51,890 nucleotides of DNA from NCBI GenBank assembly GCA_030681475.1, contig JAUXWT010000097.1, positions 1 to 51,890 on the forward strand, in the 5' to 3' direction. The notes beneath the pieces are model-generated. The model did no database searches and was not told where the DNA came from. It saw only the letters and a program-made list of their open reading frames with translations. A program made the translations under genes and the position numbers. This stretch comes from Bacteroidales bacterium (GTDB lineage Bacteria > Bacteroidota > Bacteroidia > Bacteroidales > FEN-979). Of this stretch, positions 35,968 to 44,119 are shown in pieces. Every line of letters starts with the position of its first letter. Within the stretch, counting starts at the first letter, position 1.

Positions 35968-36492
35968 ATGAATAAAGAAGACTTTTATTACCTGGGAAAA
36001 ATCCTTAAAACTCATGGCAATAAAGGGCAGGTGCTGGTTCATCTCGATGTGGATGATCCTGAAAAATATCAAAAACTGGAATCCGTTTACCTCGATTTAC
36101 ATGGTGAACGGATTCCTTTTTTTATCTCCTCCATTGAACTCAAGCACAACCGAAAGGCGGTCTTACTGTTCCAGGACTTTGAAGCCCTTGAGGATGCTGA
36201 AATCCTGCCGGGCTTGGAGATGTATCTGCCTGTAACAGACCTCCCCACGCTGAAAGGCAATCAATTTTACTACCACGAGGTCAAAGGATTTCAGGTTGTC
36301 GATCAAATTCACGGGAATATTGGCGTGATCGACGACATTCTGGAACTTCCCCACCAATCGGTTTTCCAGATCCGTTACGGAGAAAAAGAGATACTGATCC
36401 CGATCGTTGACGAGGTCATCCAAAAAGTCGACAGAAAGAAAAAACTTTTACTGATCAAGGCTCCTGAAGGGCTGATCGAAATTTATCTGTAA
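35968..36492 (+). CDS. rimM: Ribosome maturation factor RimM
   Basis: The protein has 174 residues. The N-terminal RimM domain (YYLGKILKTHGNKGQVLVHL) is followed by a PRC-barrel-like C-terminal domain (YYHEVKGFQVVDQIHGNIGV, then ILIPIVDEVIQKVDRKKKLL). It assists 30S maturation by binding S19 and helping the 16S 3' domain fold. It lies 42 bases after rpsP, the widely conserved rpsP-rimM order, and 8 bases before the methyltransferase gene. Confidence 0.95.
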   Translation: MNKEDFYYLGKILKTHGNKGQVLVHLDVDDPEKYQKLESVYLDLHGERIPFFISSIELKHNRKAVLLFQDFEALEDAEILPGLEMYLPVTDLPTLKGNQFYYHEVKGFQVVDQIHGNIGVIDDILELPHQSVFQIRYGEKEILIPIVDEVIQKVDRKKKLLLIKAPEGLIEIYL

Positions 36493-36500
36493 CCAGGCTC

Positions 36501-37202
36501 ATGTCATTCCGTTTCCGTCAATTCACCATCGAAGATGAACAAAGTACACTTCGCGTGGGTACCGATGCCATGTTGCTTGGTTCGTGGGCGAATCCGGGAA
36601 GGGCAGAAAAAATCCTCGACATAGGCACAGGATGCGGGGTTCTGGCGTTAATGATGGCTCAGCGATCAGATGCCACGATTGAAGCCATCGAGCCTGATCA
36701 GTCCGCAGTGACTGAAGCGAAAAATAATTTTTTAAGAAGTCCGTGGGCATCAAGGCTCACAGGAATCCATACCTCCCTGCAATCTTTTTCATCGACGGCA
36801 TCATCCGGTTACGATTTTATCATCACGAATCCACCCTGGTTTTCAAATTCTCTGAAGTCTCCGTCATCCCGGATAAACCAAACCAGACACGATGTCGGCC
36901 TTACATTCGTAGAACTGGCAGGAATCGTTGGTCACATGCTACATGCTGATGGCTGCTTTGCCCTCATTTTGCCTTCTGAAGCGGAAAGTCGTTTCAAAAT
37001 GATTTGTGCTGCCAATGGTTTATTCCTGTTTCGAAGGCTGGTCATTCTTCCCAAACCTGATCTGCCCCCGAACAGGATCTTGTTGGAGTTCAAAAAACTC
37101 AGCGTTGCAAACCCAGGTAGTTCCGTTTTGCCAATCCGTGATGATTCGGGTAAATACACTCCTGAATATTTGGCGTTAACAGGGTGTTACCACAATTTTT
37201 AA
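36501..37202 (+). CDS. trmN6: tRNA1(Val) (adenine-37-N6)-methyltransferase
   Basis: The 233-residue protein starts with MSFRFRQFTIEDEQST, the YfiC/TrmN6-type N terminus. The SAM-binding motif I is ILDIGTGCGVLALMMAQ, and the amino-methyltransferase motif IV is N110-P-P-W (IITNPPWFSN). It belongs to the family that makes m6A37 in valine tRNA. Family members are hard to separate from related rRNA and release-factor methyltransferases by sequence alone, but the N terminus and length favour TrmN6. It is last in the rpsP operon. Confidence 0.85.
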   Translation: MSFRFRQFTIEDEQSTLRVGTDAMLLGSWANPGRAEKILDIGTGCGVLALMMAQRSDATIEAIEPDQSAVTEAKNNFLRSPWASRLTGIHTSLQSFSSTASSGYDFIITNPPWFSNSLKSPSSRINQTRHDVGLTFVELAGIVGHMLHADGCFALILPSEAESRFKMICAANGLFLFRRLVILPKPDLPPNRILLEFKKLSVANPGSSVLPIRDDSGKYTPEYLALTGCYHNF

Positions 37203-37351
37203 TTTTGATCCATCTCAATCCTCCCGGTGATAGTACCAAACTTCCAACTCTCATAAAGTTATTATTTATACTGATGGAGTTAAGATTGTGATGTGAAATG
37301 CCGGAGACATATGCACAGGTCATTAGACCTAATTATTTATTATACTGTCCC

Positions 37352-37636
37352 CTATGAGCCTGCAAACGGTGTCCCGAAAATTCCAACAGCCAGTTCTGCC
37401 CAAATAAGCAAGAATGCAGAAATAATAGCTAAACAAATCGCAATTCGGTATTCTAATTTAGTCACTTTTCGTAATATAATCTCACATGAAATACCCGTTA
37501 CAATTAACAGGGCACCCATAATTACAAAATCGAAAAGGTTCCAGTTAACTTCATTAGTGAACTGCATCGCAATGAATGGAATTAATAAGAAAATTGCTAT
37601 TGTCGCCAAAATAATAATAAGCCTTTTGTTTATCAT
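37352..37636 (-). CDS. Small conserved inner-membrane protein
   Basis: This 94-residue protein has three predicted transmembrane segments (about residues 5-24, 34-53 and 66-86) and a C-terminal ELAVGIFGTPFAGS. I recognise this as a conserved hypothetical in Bacteroidota, often beside winged-helix regulators. No function can be assigned. The start is three bases after the stop codon of the regulator gene, so the two are co-transcribed. It is AT-rich like the rest of its operon. Confidence 0.75.
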   Translation of the reverse strand: MINKRLIIILATIAIFLLIPFIAMQFTNEVNWNLFDFVIMGALLIVTGISCEIILRKVTKLEYRIAICLAIISAFLLIWAELAVGIFGTPFAGS

Positions 37637-37639
37637 GAT

Positions 37640-37969
37640 TTATGCATTTTGTGATTGTTTAATTATTGATATAAATTTTAATTTTAGTAATCGTTCTATA
37701 GCTTTTAAATGTTTTTTGAAAGCATCAATCCCTTTTGTTGTGGTAAAGTAGGTGGTGTTGGGTTTTCTACCTAAGAAATCTTTTTTAAAGTTGATATATT
37801 TACTTTTTTCTAATGATTTTAAATGGCTTGCTAAATTTCCATCGGTTACACCTAAAAGGTCTTTTAAAGCGTTAAAGTCCAAACTTTCATTTACAACCAA
37901 TGCCGACATAATACCCAATCGTGTCCTGTTTTCAAATGCTTTGTCTAAATCTTTTAGGACTTCTTTCAC
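37640..37969 (-). CDS. Winged-helix transcriptional regulator
   Basis: The protein has 109 residues from GTG 37969. That GTG overlaps the upstream stop codon as GTGA, which favours translational coupling; the longer frame from ATG 38035 would overlap the upstream gene by 70 bases. The sequence is a single winged-helix domain (FENRTRLGIMSALVVNE, then FNALKDLLGVTDGNLASHLK, then a wing with RKPNTTYFTTTKG), similar to the HTH_34-like or ArsR/PadR-like regulators often paired with membrane proteins in this phylum. The ligand is unknown. It probably controls its own operon. Confidence 0.85.
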   Translation of the reverse strand: MKEVLKDLDKAFENRTRLGIMSALVVNESLDFNALKDLLGVTDGNLASHLKSLEKSKYINFKKDFLGRKPNTTYFTTTKGIDAFKKHLKAIERLLKLKFISIIKQSQNA

Positions 37970-38580
37970 AACGTATATTTTCTTTGGATAATTAAACCGT
38001 AAATAATTTGAATGATACCAAAACCGAACGCCCAAAAGAGTAAGCCAAAACCTATAAATTGAAAGGCCAGGAGTCCGAGTAAAATCTCGATTAAACCCAG
38101 ATTTTTTATTTCAGGAAGTGAATATTTGCTTGCATTTACTAATGCCAAACCATAAAATATTAATGTCACTGAAGGGAGAATACCAACAAACCCTTTAAAT
38201 AAAAGCATGAGAGAAAATAGTCCACCTGATACTAATGGGATTAATAAATTAATAAGTAGTCGTTTGGTTTGAATATCCCAAACGCTTTGATTTTGCTTTT
38301 TCGTTTTTCTCCTTGTAAAGAATATTGCATTCGTTACCGACAAAATTAAAGTTCCGATGGCGATTAAAAGCATATTTCTTAGCACGTTACTGTTAAGTTC
38401 CACTGCGTGATAAACCAAATAATCATAGTCTTTAAAAATTGTTTGATAGGCAAGATAGGCTCCTGCTAATGCTGTAATTCCAGTAGAAATTCCAGAAAGT
38501 CCACTAAGTGAAATGAACCGGGTGGAGCGATTCATTATATCTTTAATTTGTTCGAGGTCTTTTATGTATTTTTTTTTCAT
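37966..38580 (-). CDS. Polytopic membrane protein of an HTH-linked operon
   Basis: The protein has 204 residues from ATG 38580. The frame continues upstream to 38679, but MKKKYIKDLEQIKDIMNRST is the natural start. A short amphipathic N terminus is followed by about six hydrophobic segments in pairs (GISTGITALAGAYLAYQ; MLLIAIGTLILSVTNAIFF; a basic loop RRKTKKQNQ; LLINLLIPLVSGGLFSLML; LPSVTLIFYGLALV; a C-terminal pair). The family is unnamed to me. The position before a regulator suggests a sensing or transport role, without direct evidence. Confidence 0.78.
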   Translation of the reverse strand: MKKKYIKDLEQIKDIMNRSTRFISLSGLSGISTGITALAGAYLAYQTIFKDYDYLVYHAVELNSNVLRNMLLIAIGTLILSVTNAIFFTRRKTKKQNQSVWDIQTKRLLINLLIPLVSGGLFSLMLLFKGFVGILPSVTLIFYGLALVNASKYSLPEIKNLGLIEILLGLLAFQFIGFGLLFWAFGFGIIQIIYGLIIQRKYTL

Positions 38581-38774
38581 ATTAAAAGTACTTTGAAATG
38601 CAAAGTAAATTAAAATAAATATATATTCCAAATTTTTTAAAATAATTTTTGGGAGTGTTGGCAGAAGTCTTGGATTCAATAATTACGCACGACAATTTTC
38701 ATCTCCTCCTGGGTCGGTAAATTACACTTCAACATGATTTATTGATCCAATAGTGGTTAATAAATTTTAATGGG

Positions 38775-38782
38775 TAATTTTG
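38775..38782 (+). promoter_or_regulatory. -7 box for the secreted amidotransferase-like gene
   Basis: TAATTTTG matches TAnnTTTG. It overlaps the first possible ATG (38770) of the frame, which excludes that start if the box is used, and lies two bases before a second ATG (38785). Confidence 0.5.
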
Positions 38783-38808
38783 CAATGCAAGCCGGTAACA
38801 CGAAAAAC

Positions 38809-39588
38809 ATGACAAAAAAAGTAATGTCTCTGTATGTATTGTTTCTTGCAGGGTTTTTATTTCTTGGCAACACCTTCAGTCAGCCGGCGCCTTTGAAAAT
38901 CGCCTTTTCAAAAGCCTCGGCCAATTATGTGAACTGGATGAAAGGCAGCGATCCGTCAATCGTAACGGTTGACTTGTTTTCCTTGCCGGTTGCTACTGCA
39001 GTTCAGCAACTTGGACAATGCAGCGGACTGGTGCTTACCGGTGGGGAAGATGTATGGCCCGGCAGGTATGGAATGGCAGATGATACGATGAGATGCACCG
39101 AAATGAACCCCCGCCGCGACAGTCTTGAAATCGCCCTGATCGAAAAAGCGCTGGCGTTGAAAATGCCCGTCCTGGGAATTTGCCGGGGCCATCAAATCCT
39201 TAATGTTTATCTTGGCGGAACATTGGTTATCGATATCCCCCAGGATGTAGGATCTCACACCATCCATCAGTGTGATGATTACCTCAAATGCTTTCATGCT
39301 GTAAACATCAAGAAAACAACATTGCTAGGGAAAATCTGCAGGTGTGACTCAGCACAGGTGACTTCGAATCACCATCAGGCAGTGAACCATCTTTCACCCC
39401 AGTTGATTGCCAATGCCTTTTCAAACGACGGCCTCATCGAGGGTATCGAATGGCGCAGGCCTGAAGGAAAGGCATTTTTACTTGGCGTACAATGGCATCC
39501 CGAAAGGATGGAACCGGGGAATGTTCTCTCCACTCCCATCGCTGAAGAGTTTCTCCGGCAGTCAACCAACTTTTCCTACAAACGTTAA
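38809..39588 (+). CDS. Secreted class I glutamine amidotransferase-like hydrolase (peptidase C26 / PuuD-like)
   Basis: The protein has 259 residues from ATG 38809, chosen because it opens a signal peptide (MSLYVLFLAGFLFLGNTFSQ). The catalytic Cys is C125 in the nucleophile elbow GICRGHQ; H230 and E232 in GVQWHPE complete the triad. GLVLTGGEDVWPGRY and NHHQAVNHL are typical of gamma-glutamyl-gamma-aminobutyrate hydrolase-type C26 peptidases. Cytoplasmic PuuD lacks a signal peptide, so this one probably acts on gamma-glutamyl bonds in the periplasm or outside the cell. The exact substrate is unknown. Confidence 0.82.
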   Translation: MTKKVMSLYVLFLAGFLFLGNTFSQPAPLKIAFSKASANYVNWMKGSDPSIVTVDLFSLPVATAVQQLGQCSGLVLTGGEDVWPGRYGMADDTMRCTEMNPRRDSLEIALIEKALALKMPVLGICRGHQILNVYLGGTLVIDIPQDVGSHTIHQCDDYLKCFHAVNIKKTTLLGKICRCDSAQVTSNHHQAVNHLSPQLIANAFSNDGLIEGIEWRRPEGKAFLLGVQWHPERMEPGNVLSTPIAEEFLRQSTNFSYKR

Positions 39589-39601
39589 TTTGCTGAATGA
39601 T

Positions 39602-39690
39602 CTCTGTGGCTCTCCGTGTCTTCTCCGTGGCTCTCCGTGTAATTCATTGTTACACAGAGGTTCACAGAGTAGTCACAGAGGTCCACAGAG
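39602..39690 (-). repeat. Imperfect palindromic element, copy 2
   Basis: About 89 bases, the inverted counterpart of 24078-24163: same centre (TGTAATTCATTGTTACA) and matching series of CTCCGTG, CTCTGTGG and CACAGAG words. It begins 13 bases after the stop codon of the amidotransferase-like gene. Confidence 0.8.
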
Positions 39691-39732
39691 AAAAAATTGT
39701 GATTAATTAGTCAATTAATATATCTGAAATCA

Positions 39733-40380
39733 ATGAGGAATAGAAGGTTTTTAGTTTTTATCGTGCCGATCATTCTGCTCTCTTCCTGTATCAAGACTAA
39801 AACGGAATACTGGCCTGATGGTGGGAAAAAATCGGAGATCAGGGTTAAAGGGGAAAAATATGAGGGAGAGGCAAACTATTGGTATGAAAACGGCAACCTG
39901 CAATTATCATGCACATACAAGAATAATGTCATCGAAGGGGTGGTCAGAAACTACAACGCTTCAGGCCGACTTCAGACTGAACAGCATTTCATCAACGGAA
40001 TCCTCCACGGTAGAATAAAAACATGGGACGATCACGGGAAGCTGGCCTCGGAAGGACATTACAAGAATGGCGTTTTACATGGCCGTTATGCAGAATACTA
40101 TCCCAATAATACATTAAAACTCGAAGGAAATTATATTGAAGGTGATCACGACGGCGTTTGGCTCTATTACGACCCTTCAGGCCTGGTGGTCGGAGAGGGG
40201 AATTTCAAGCGTGGAACAGGGATTCAAAAGGCCTTTTATGACAACGGCGCCACAAAACAGGTTACACATTATATAAACAACAAGAAAGATGGCGAGGAGG
40301 TTTTTTACAATCCGGATGGATCGCAGGATGTGATCAATGTCTTTGTACAGGGGAAGTTGACTGATAAAATTATAAAATAG
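39733..40380 (+). CDS. MORN-repeat lipoprotein (YwqK-like)
   Basis: The protein has 215 residues. The signal peptide ends in a lipobox, LLSSC with C19 as the lipidated cysteine, so it is membrane anchored. The mature part is seven or so MORN_2-type repeats (YWYENGNLQLSCTYKNNV; GHYKNGVLHGRYAEYYPNN; VFYNPDGSQDVINVFVQGK). Such proteins are often annotated as YwqK-family antitoxins, but no partner toxin is next to it and the repeat is mainly a scaffold. A function beyond a cell-envelope repeat protein cannot be given. Confidence 0.85.
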   Translation: MRNRRFLVFIVPIILLSSCIKTKTEYWPDGGKKSEIRVKGEKYEGEANYWYENGNLQLSCTYKNNVIEGVVRNYNASGRLQTEQHFINGILHGRIKTWDDHGKLASEGHYKNGVLHGRYAEYYPNNTLKLEGNYIEGDHDGVWLYYDPSGLVVGEGNFKRGTGIQKAFYDNGATKQVTHYINNKKDGEEVFYNPDGSQDVINVFVQGKLTDKIIK

Positions 40381-40407
40381 TTTCCCGAAAATATTTATCC
40401 GCTTTTG

Positions 40408-40439
40408 TTTGGTTAGTCGGCCAGAACTCTGTAATTTTG
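40408..40439 (+). promoter_or_regulatory. Promoter of gdhA
   Basis: TTTG (40408-40411), 20 bases, then TAATTTTG (40432-40439): an excellent match to the Bacteroidota promoter. It predicts a leader of roughly 160 bases before the gdhA ATG. The leader contains TCTGCGTCTTTGCGG (40530-40544), the repeat-associated word also seen inverted near 23985. Confidence 0.7.
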
Positions 40440-40607
40440 CAGTTGTTATTTTATTCACAGGCATGGCGTTTTTAAAAAAACAAACGCAAAACTATGACAC
40501 GGAAACAGAATTCCTTTTATGAATTTGATTTCTCTGCGTCTTTGCGGTTAAAAAAACATTTCAGCCAAACAAAAATAATTGGTAATTATTAATAAAAAAT
40601 CAATCAA

Positions 40608-41945
40608 ATGAACTTAGAGAAAATCATGAATGACCTGGAGAAAAAACATCCGGGTGAAAATGAGTACCTCCAGGCTGTCAGGGAAGTTCTGGAATCAATT
40701 GAAGATATTTATAACGAGAACCCGCATTTCGAATCGGCGAATATCATCGACCGGATCGTTGAGCCCGATCGTATTTTGACATTCAAGGTATGCTGGGTTG
40801 ATGACAGCGGAAAAGTTCAGGTGAACCTGGGTTACAGGGTACAGTTTAACAATGCGATCGGACCCTACAAAGGCGGATTGCGGTTCCACCCCAGCGTGAA
40901 CCTGAGCATCCTGAAATTTTTGGGATTTGAACAAATTTTCAAGAACAGCCTGACCACGCTGCCAATGGGTGGCGCTAAGGGTGGCTCGGATTTTGACCCT
41001 AAAGGAAAATCCAATGCCGAGATCATGCGTTTCTGCCAGGCATTCATGCTGGAACTTTGGAAACTTATCGGCCCCGAAACCGATGTTCCTGCAGGAGATA
41101 TTGGTGTTGGCGGACGCGAAATAGGATTTATGTATGGCATGTACAGGAAACTGGCCCGTGAAAATTCCGGGGTGTTAACCGGAAAAGGACTCAACTGGGG
41201 CGGCAGTCTGATCCGCCCGGAGGCAACCGGTTTCGGCGCCGTTTATTTTGCAAATGAGATGCTTGCAACTAAGGATGAATCATTTGACGGTAAAATCGTG
41301 GCGGTCTCCGGTTTCGGCAATGTTGCCTGGGGCGCTGCAATTAAGGCCACTGAACTTGGCGCCAAGGTGGTTACCATCTCCGGGCCCGACGGATATATTT
41401 ATGACCCCGACGGTATCTCAGGAGAAAAGATAGAATTCCTTCTCGAACTGAGAGCCTCGAATCAGGATATTGTGAAACCTTACTCGTATGAATTTCCAAA
41501 TGCACAGTTCCACCAGGGAAAACGTCCATGGGAAGTTAAATGCGACATTGCCCTGCCTTGTGCCACCCAGAACGAACTAGGCAAGGAAGATGCCATGAAT
41601 TTGATCAAAAATGGTGTGATGTGTGTTGCCGAAGGCGCCAACATGCCCAGTACTCCTGAAGCGGTTGAACTTTTCCTCGAAAATAAAATCCTATTTGCAC
41701 CTGGTAAGGCGGCAAATGCAGGCGGAGTCTCAACCTCCGGATTAGAAATGTCGCAGAATGCCATGAAACTAAGCTGGCCCAGCAAAGAAGTTGATAAGCG
41801 TTTACACGAGATCATGTGCAGCATCCATGAGTCCTGTATGAAATATGGCAAAGACAGCGACGGCTATGTCAACTATGTAAAGGGCGCAAACGTGGCAGGA
41901 TTCCTCAAAGTGGCCAATGCAATGGTTGACCAGGGGGTGCTTTAA
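40608..41945 (+). CDS. gdhA: NADP-type glutamate dehydrogenase
   Basis: This 445-residue protein has the normal hexameric GDH length. The substrate-binding motif is GPYKGGLRFHPSV, the catalytic-lysine region PMGGAKGGSDFDPKG, and the Rossmann motif VAVSGFGNVAWGAA. GGVSTSGLEMSQNA near the C terminus is also conserved. It interconverts 2-oxoglutarate plus ammonium with glutamate. The class of enzyme (about 450 residues) is generally NADP-linked and biosynthetic; cofactor choice is inferred from this. It is monocistronic, with a strong promoter and a strong terminator. Confidence 0.96.
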   Translation: MNLEKIMNDLEKKHPGENEYLQAVREVLESIEDIYNENPHFESANIIDRIVEPDRILTFKVCWVDDSGKVQVNLGYRVQFNNAIGPYKGGLRFHPSVNLSILKFLGFEQIFKNSLTTLPMGGAKGGSDFDPKGKSNAEIMRFCQAFMLELWKLIGPETDVPAGDIGVGGREIGFMYGMYRKLARENSGVLTGKGLNWGGSLIRPEATGFGAVYFANEMLATKDESFDGKIVAVSGFGNVAWGAAIKATELGAKVVTISGPDGYIYDPDGISGEKIEFLLELRASNQDIVKPYSYEFPNAQFHQGKRPWEVKCDIALPCATQNELGKEDAMNLIKNGVMCVAEGANMPSTPEAVELFLENKILFAPGKAANAGGVSTSGLEMSQNAMKLSWPSKEVDKRLHEIMCSIHESCMKYGKDSDGYVNYVKGANVAGFLKVANAMVDQGVL

Positions 41946-41978
41946 AAATAAAATATCCGGCCCTTAATGTAACGTTGG

Positions 41979-41998
41979 GGACGCATCATGATGCGTCC
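41979..41998. repeat. 20-bp perfect palindrome downstream of gdhA
   Basis: GGACGCATCATGATGCGTCC is perfectly self-complementary and lies between the gdhA stop codon and its terminator. Palindromes of the GACGCAT...ATGCGTC type are common intergenic repeats in many bacteria. A role as an mRNA 3' hairpin is possible. Confidence 0.7.
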
Positions 41999-42007
41999 AC
42001 ACGGGAT

Positions 42008-42042
42008 AAAAAAAATCCCGGCAATCCTGCCGGGATTTTTTT
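42008..42042. terminator. Intrinsic terminator between gdhA and the BatA-like gene
   Basis: An A-run, a 9-bp stem ATCCCGGCA (42015-42023) with TGCCGGGAT (42028-42036), a 4-base loop and a T-run. It can work in both directions. Its last T is the first base of the next promoter box. Confidence 0.9.
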
Positions 42043-42049
42043 ATCTTTG
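42042..42049 (+). promoter_or_regulatory. -7 box directly before the BatA-like start codon
   Basis: TATCTTTG matches TAnnTTTG and ends three bases before the ATG at 42053. It fixes the start against the earlier in-frame ATG at 41975, which lies upstream of the terminator, and implies a leaderless transcript. Confidence 0.6.
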
Positions 42050-42052
42050 CCC

Positions 42053-44119
42053 ATGCAATTTGTCAACCCGTTTTTCCTGATTGCCTTAACTGCACTGGCA
42101 ATCCCGATCCTGATCCACCTTTTTAATTTCCGGAAATACAAAAAGGTTTTTTTTACCAATGTACATTTCCTTCAGGAAATCCAGCAAGAAACAAAAAAGC
42201 AATCACAACTGAAGCAACTGCTCATCCTGCTGGCCAGGCTCCTTGCCCTTGCTTCGCTTGTCTTCGCATTTGCACAGCCCTATCTCCCTGATTCAAAGCA
42301 GCAAAAAAAAATCACGAAACAACGGGCTGTCAGTATTTACCTTGATAACTCATTCTCAATGGAGGCAGTGGCAACTGAAGGTAAATTGATGGATATTGCC
42401 AAGACCAAAGCGTTGGAAATATCATCAGCCTACGCCCCCTCCGATCTTTTTCAACTGGTAACCAACGATTTCGAAGGCCGGCACCAACGGTTTGTCAGCC
42501 TGGAGGATTTCCGCAAACTTGTGGAAGAGGTTCAGGTATCTTCTTCATCAAGATCAATATCGGAGGTGATCAACAGGCAAAATGATCTGTTGCTTGAAAA
42601 CCAGAAGTTTACGCGGGATGCCTTTCTTGTTTCCGATTTCCAGAAAAACACGGCCTCGCTTTTGCAGGCAAAGCCGGATTCAGGCATCAGTTGGTTCCTG
42701 GTTCCGCTGTCAGCCCAGAAACGAGACAACCTTTACATCGATTCAGTATTTTTCATTTCACCGGTGCATCAGCCTGGGCAGCCGGTGAGCCTGCGTGTGC
42801 GTATTCACAACTCCTCCGGCGAATCATTGGAAAAAAATCCTGTTAAACTCAGGATCAATGGTGTTCAAAAAGCCATTTCAAGTTTTTCGGTCGCTGCGAA
42901 TTCAACCACCGAAGTAACGTTGCCGTTTACCGAGAACGCTTCGGGGATTCAATACGGGCAAGTTGAAATTGTTGATTATCCGATCGTTTACGATGATATT
43001 TTCTATTTTTCCTATCCCGTGCTGCCATCTATTCCGGTGCTGTGTATCAATGAAAAAGGTGGAAACAACTACCTTAATGCCTTGTTTGAAAACGATTCAT
43101 CCATCCGTTTTACCAACAGCCAGGTCAATCAAGTTGACTACAGCAACCTGTTTTCAAATGCCCTACTAATTTTAAACAGCCCCGATGAAATTTCCTCAGG
43201 CCTTGCCCAGGAGTTGACGAGATATGTGCGTTCGGGAGGACACCTTGTTGTTTTTCCGCCTGTAAAGGGGAGTGTTGAGTCTTACAATACATTATTATCC
43301 CTTTTCGCCCTTCCCGGATACTCAGGTATTGACACGGTACGGCAACGAATCGCGGGCGTCAATGTTGAGAGTGCGATCTATAATGATGTGTTTGAAAAAA
43401 ATGCAAGCGGTAAAATTGTACTTCCCCAGAATATAGACCTCCCTGTAGTCCAAAAACACTATATCCTTCGTCAGGATATCCGGAGCGGCGAAGAGGTGCT
43501 TTTAAAACTGCAGTCAAACCACCCGTTTCTGATCTCAGCTCCGGTGGACAAAGGGAAGGTTTATCTTTTTTCAGCTCCGGCCGATGATTCTTGGACACTT
43601 TTCCCGAAACATATGATCTTCGTGCCAACCCTATTCAAAATCGCGCTGGTTAGTAACCCTTCCCGCCAACTCTATTTCACAGCCAGTGAAAATTCCACTA
43701 TTGAAATACCTGCAGATTCAATATTGGAAACCAACATTTATAAAATTAAAAAGGTTGACTCCCCGTTCGAATTTATCCCCGAAATCAGAAAATTCGGCTC
43801 AAACGTTTCGCTCATAACCCATGACCAGATTAAAGAAGCTGGCTTTTATACTATCAGCCGCGGGAAAAAACCCAATGCCGGTCTTGCCTTTAATTTCAAC
43901 CGGAAGGAATCAGATTTAAGCTATTTCAAAGTGTCAGAACTGGAACAGCAGATCAGCAGGTTGTCCGTTAAAGATATCCGTATCCTCAAGGAGCAAAAGT
44001 CATCGCTCAGTCGCGAGATCAACGAAATAAAACAAGGTACCCCGCTGTGGAAGTTCTTCCTCATCCTTGCGCTTATCTTTATTGCCTGTGAAATTGCCCT
44101 GATCCGCCTGATGAAATGA
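42053..44119 (+). CDS. BatA-like inner-membrane protein with vWA domain
   Basis: The protein has 688 residues from ATG 42053. The N terminus is the BatA double-transmembrane region (FVNPFFLIALTALAIPILIH, then a basic loop FNFRKYKKVFFTN, then LLILLARLLALASLVFAFAQ). A vWA-like domain follows with a partial MIDAS D98-N-S-F-S (SIYLDNSFSM), then beta-rich regions and a glutamine-amidotransferase-like stretch (LVVFPPVKGS). A last transmembrane helix lies at about 668-685. Bat proteins in Bacteroidota are linked to stress tolerance and aerotolerance; the role of this one is inferred only from family. It overlaps the next gene by 4 bases (ATGA). Confidence 0.85.
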   Translation: MQFVNPFFLIALTALAIPILIHLFNFRKYKKVFFTNVHFLQEIQQETKKQSQLKQLLILLARLLALASLVFAFAQPYLPDSKQQKKITKQRAVSIYLDNSFSMEAVATEGKLMDIAKTKALEISSAYAPSDLFQLVTNDFEGRHQRFVSLEDFRKLVEEVQVSSSSRSISEVINRQNDLLLENQKFTRDAFLVSDFQKNTASLLQAKPDSGISWFLVPLSAQKRDNLYIDSVFFISPVHQPGQPVSLRVRIHNSSGESLEKNPVKLRINGVQKAISSFSVAANSTTEVTLPFTENASGIQYGQVEIVDYPIVYDDIFYFSYPVLPSIPVLCINEKGGNNYLNALFENDSSIRFTNSQVNQVDYSNLFSNALLILNSPDEISSGLAQELTRYVRSGGHLVVFPPVKGSVESYNTLLSLFALPGYSGIDTVRQRIAGVNVESAIYNDVFEKNASGKIVLPQNIDLPVVQKHYILRQDIRSGEEVLLKLQSNHPFLISAPVDKGKVYLFSAPADDSWTLFPKHMIFVPTLFKIALVSNPSRQLYFTASENSTIEIPADSILETNIYKIKKVDSPFEFIPEIRKFGSNVSLITHDQIKEAGFYTISRGKKPNAGLAFNFNRKESDLSYFKVSELEQQISRLSVKDIRILKEQKSSLSREINEIKQGTPLWKFFLILALIFIACEIALIRLMK

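Noticed and set aside
35509-36072. Two overlapping minus-strand frames with repeated Gly/Phe/Arg or Ser/Ala/Thr composition
   Set aside because: They are antisense shadows of the repetitive rpsP tail.
39733-40380. MORN-repeat lipoprotein considered as the antitoxin of a toxin-antitoxin pair
   Set aside because: There is no partner gene next to it and it carries a lipobox. The antitoxin label of this repeat family is an annotation habit and not evidence here.
41975-42052. Upstream in-frame ATG extension of the BatA-like gene
   Set aside because: It would run through the palindrome and terminator, and the -7 box and transmembrane N terminus both fit the ATG at 42053.
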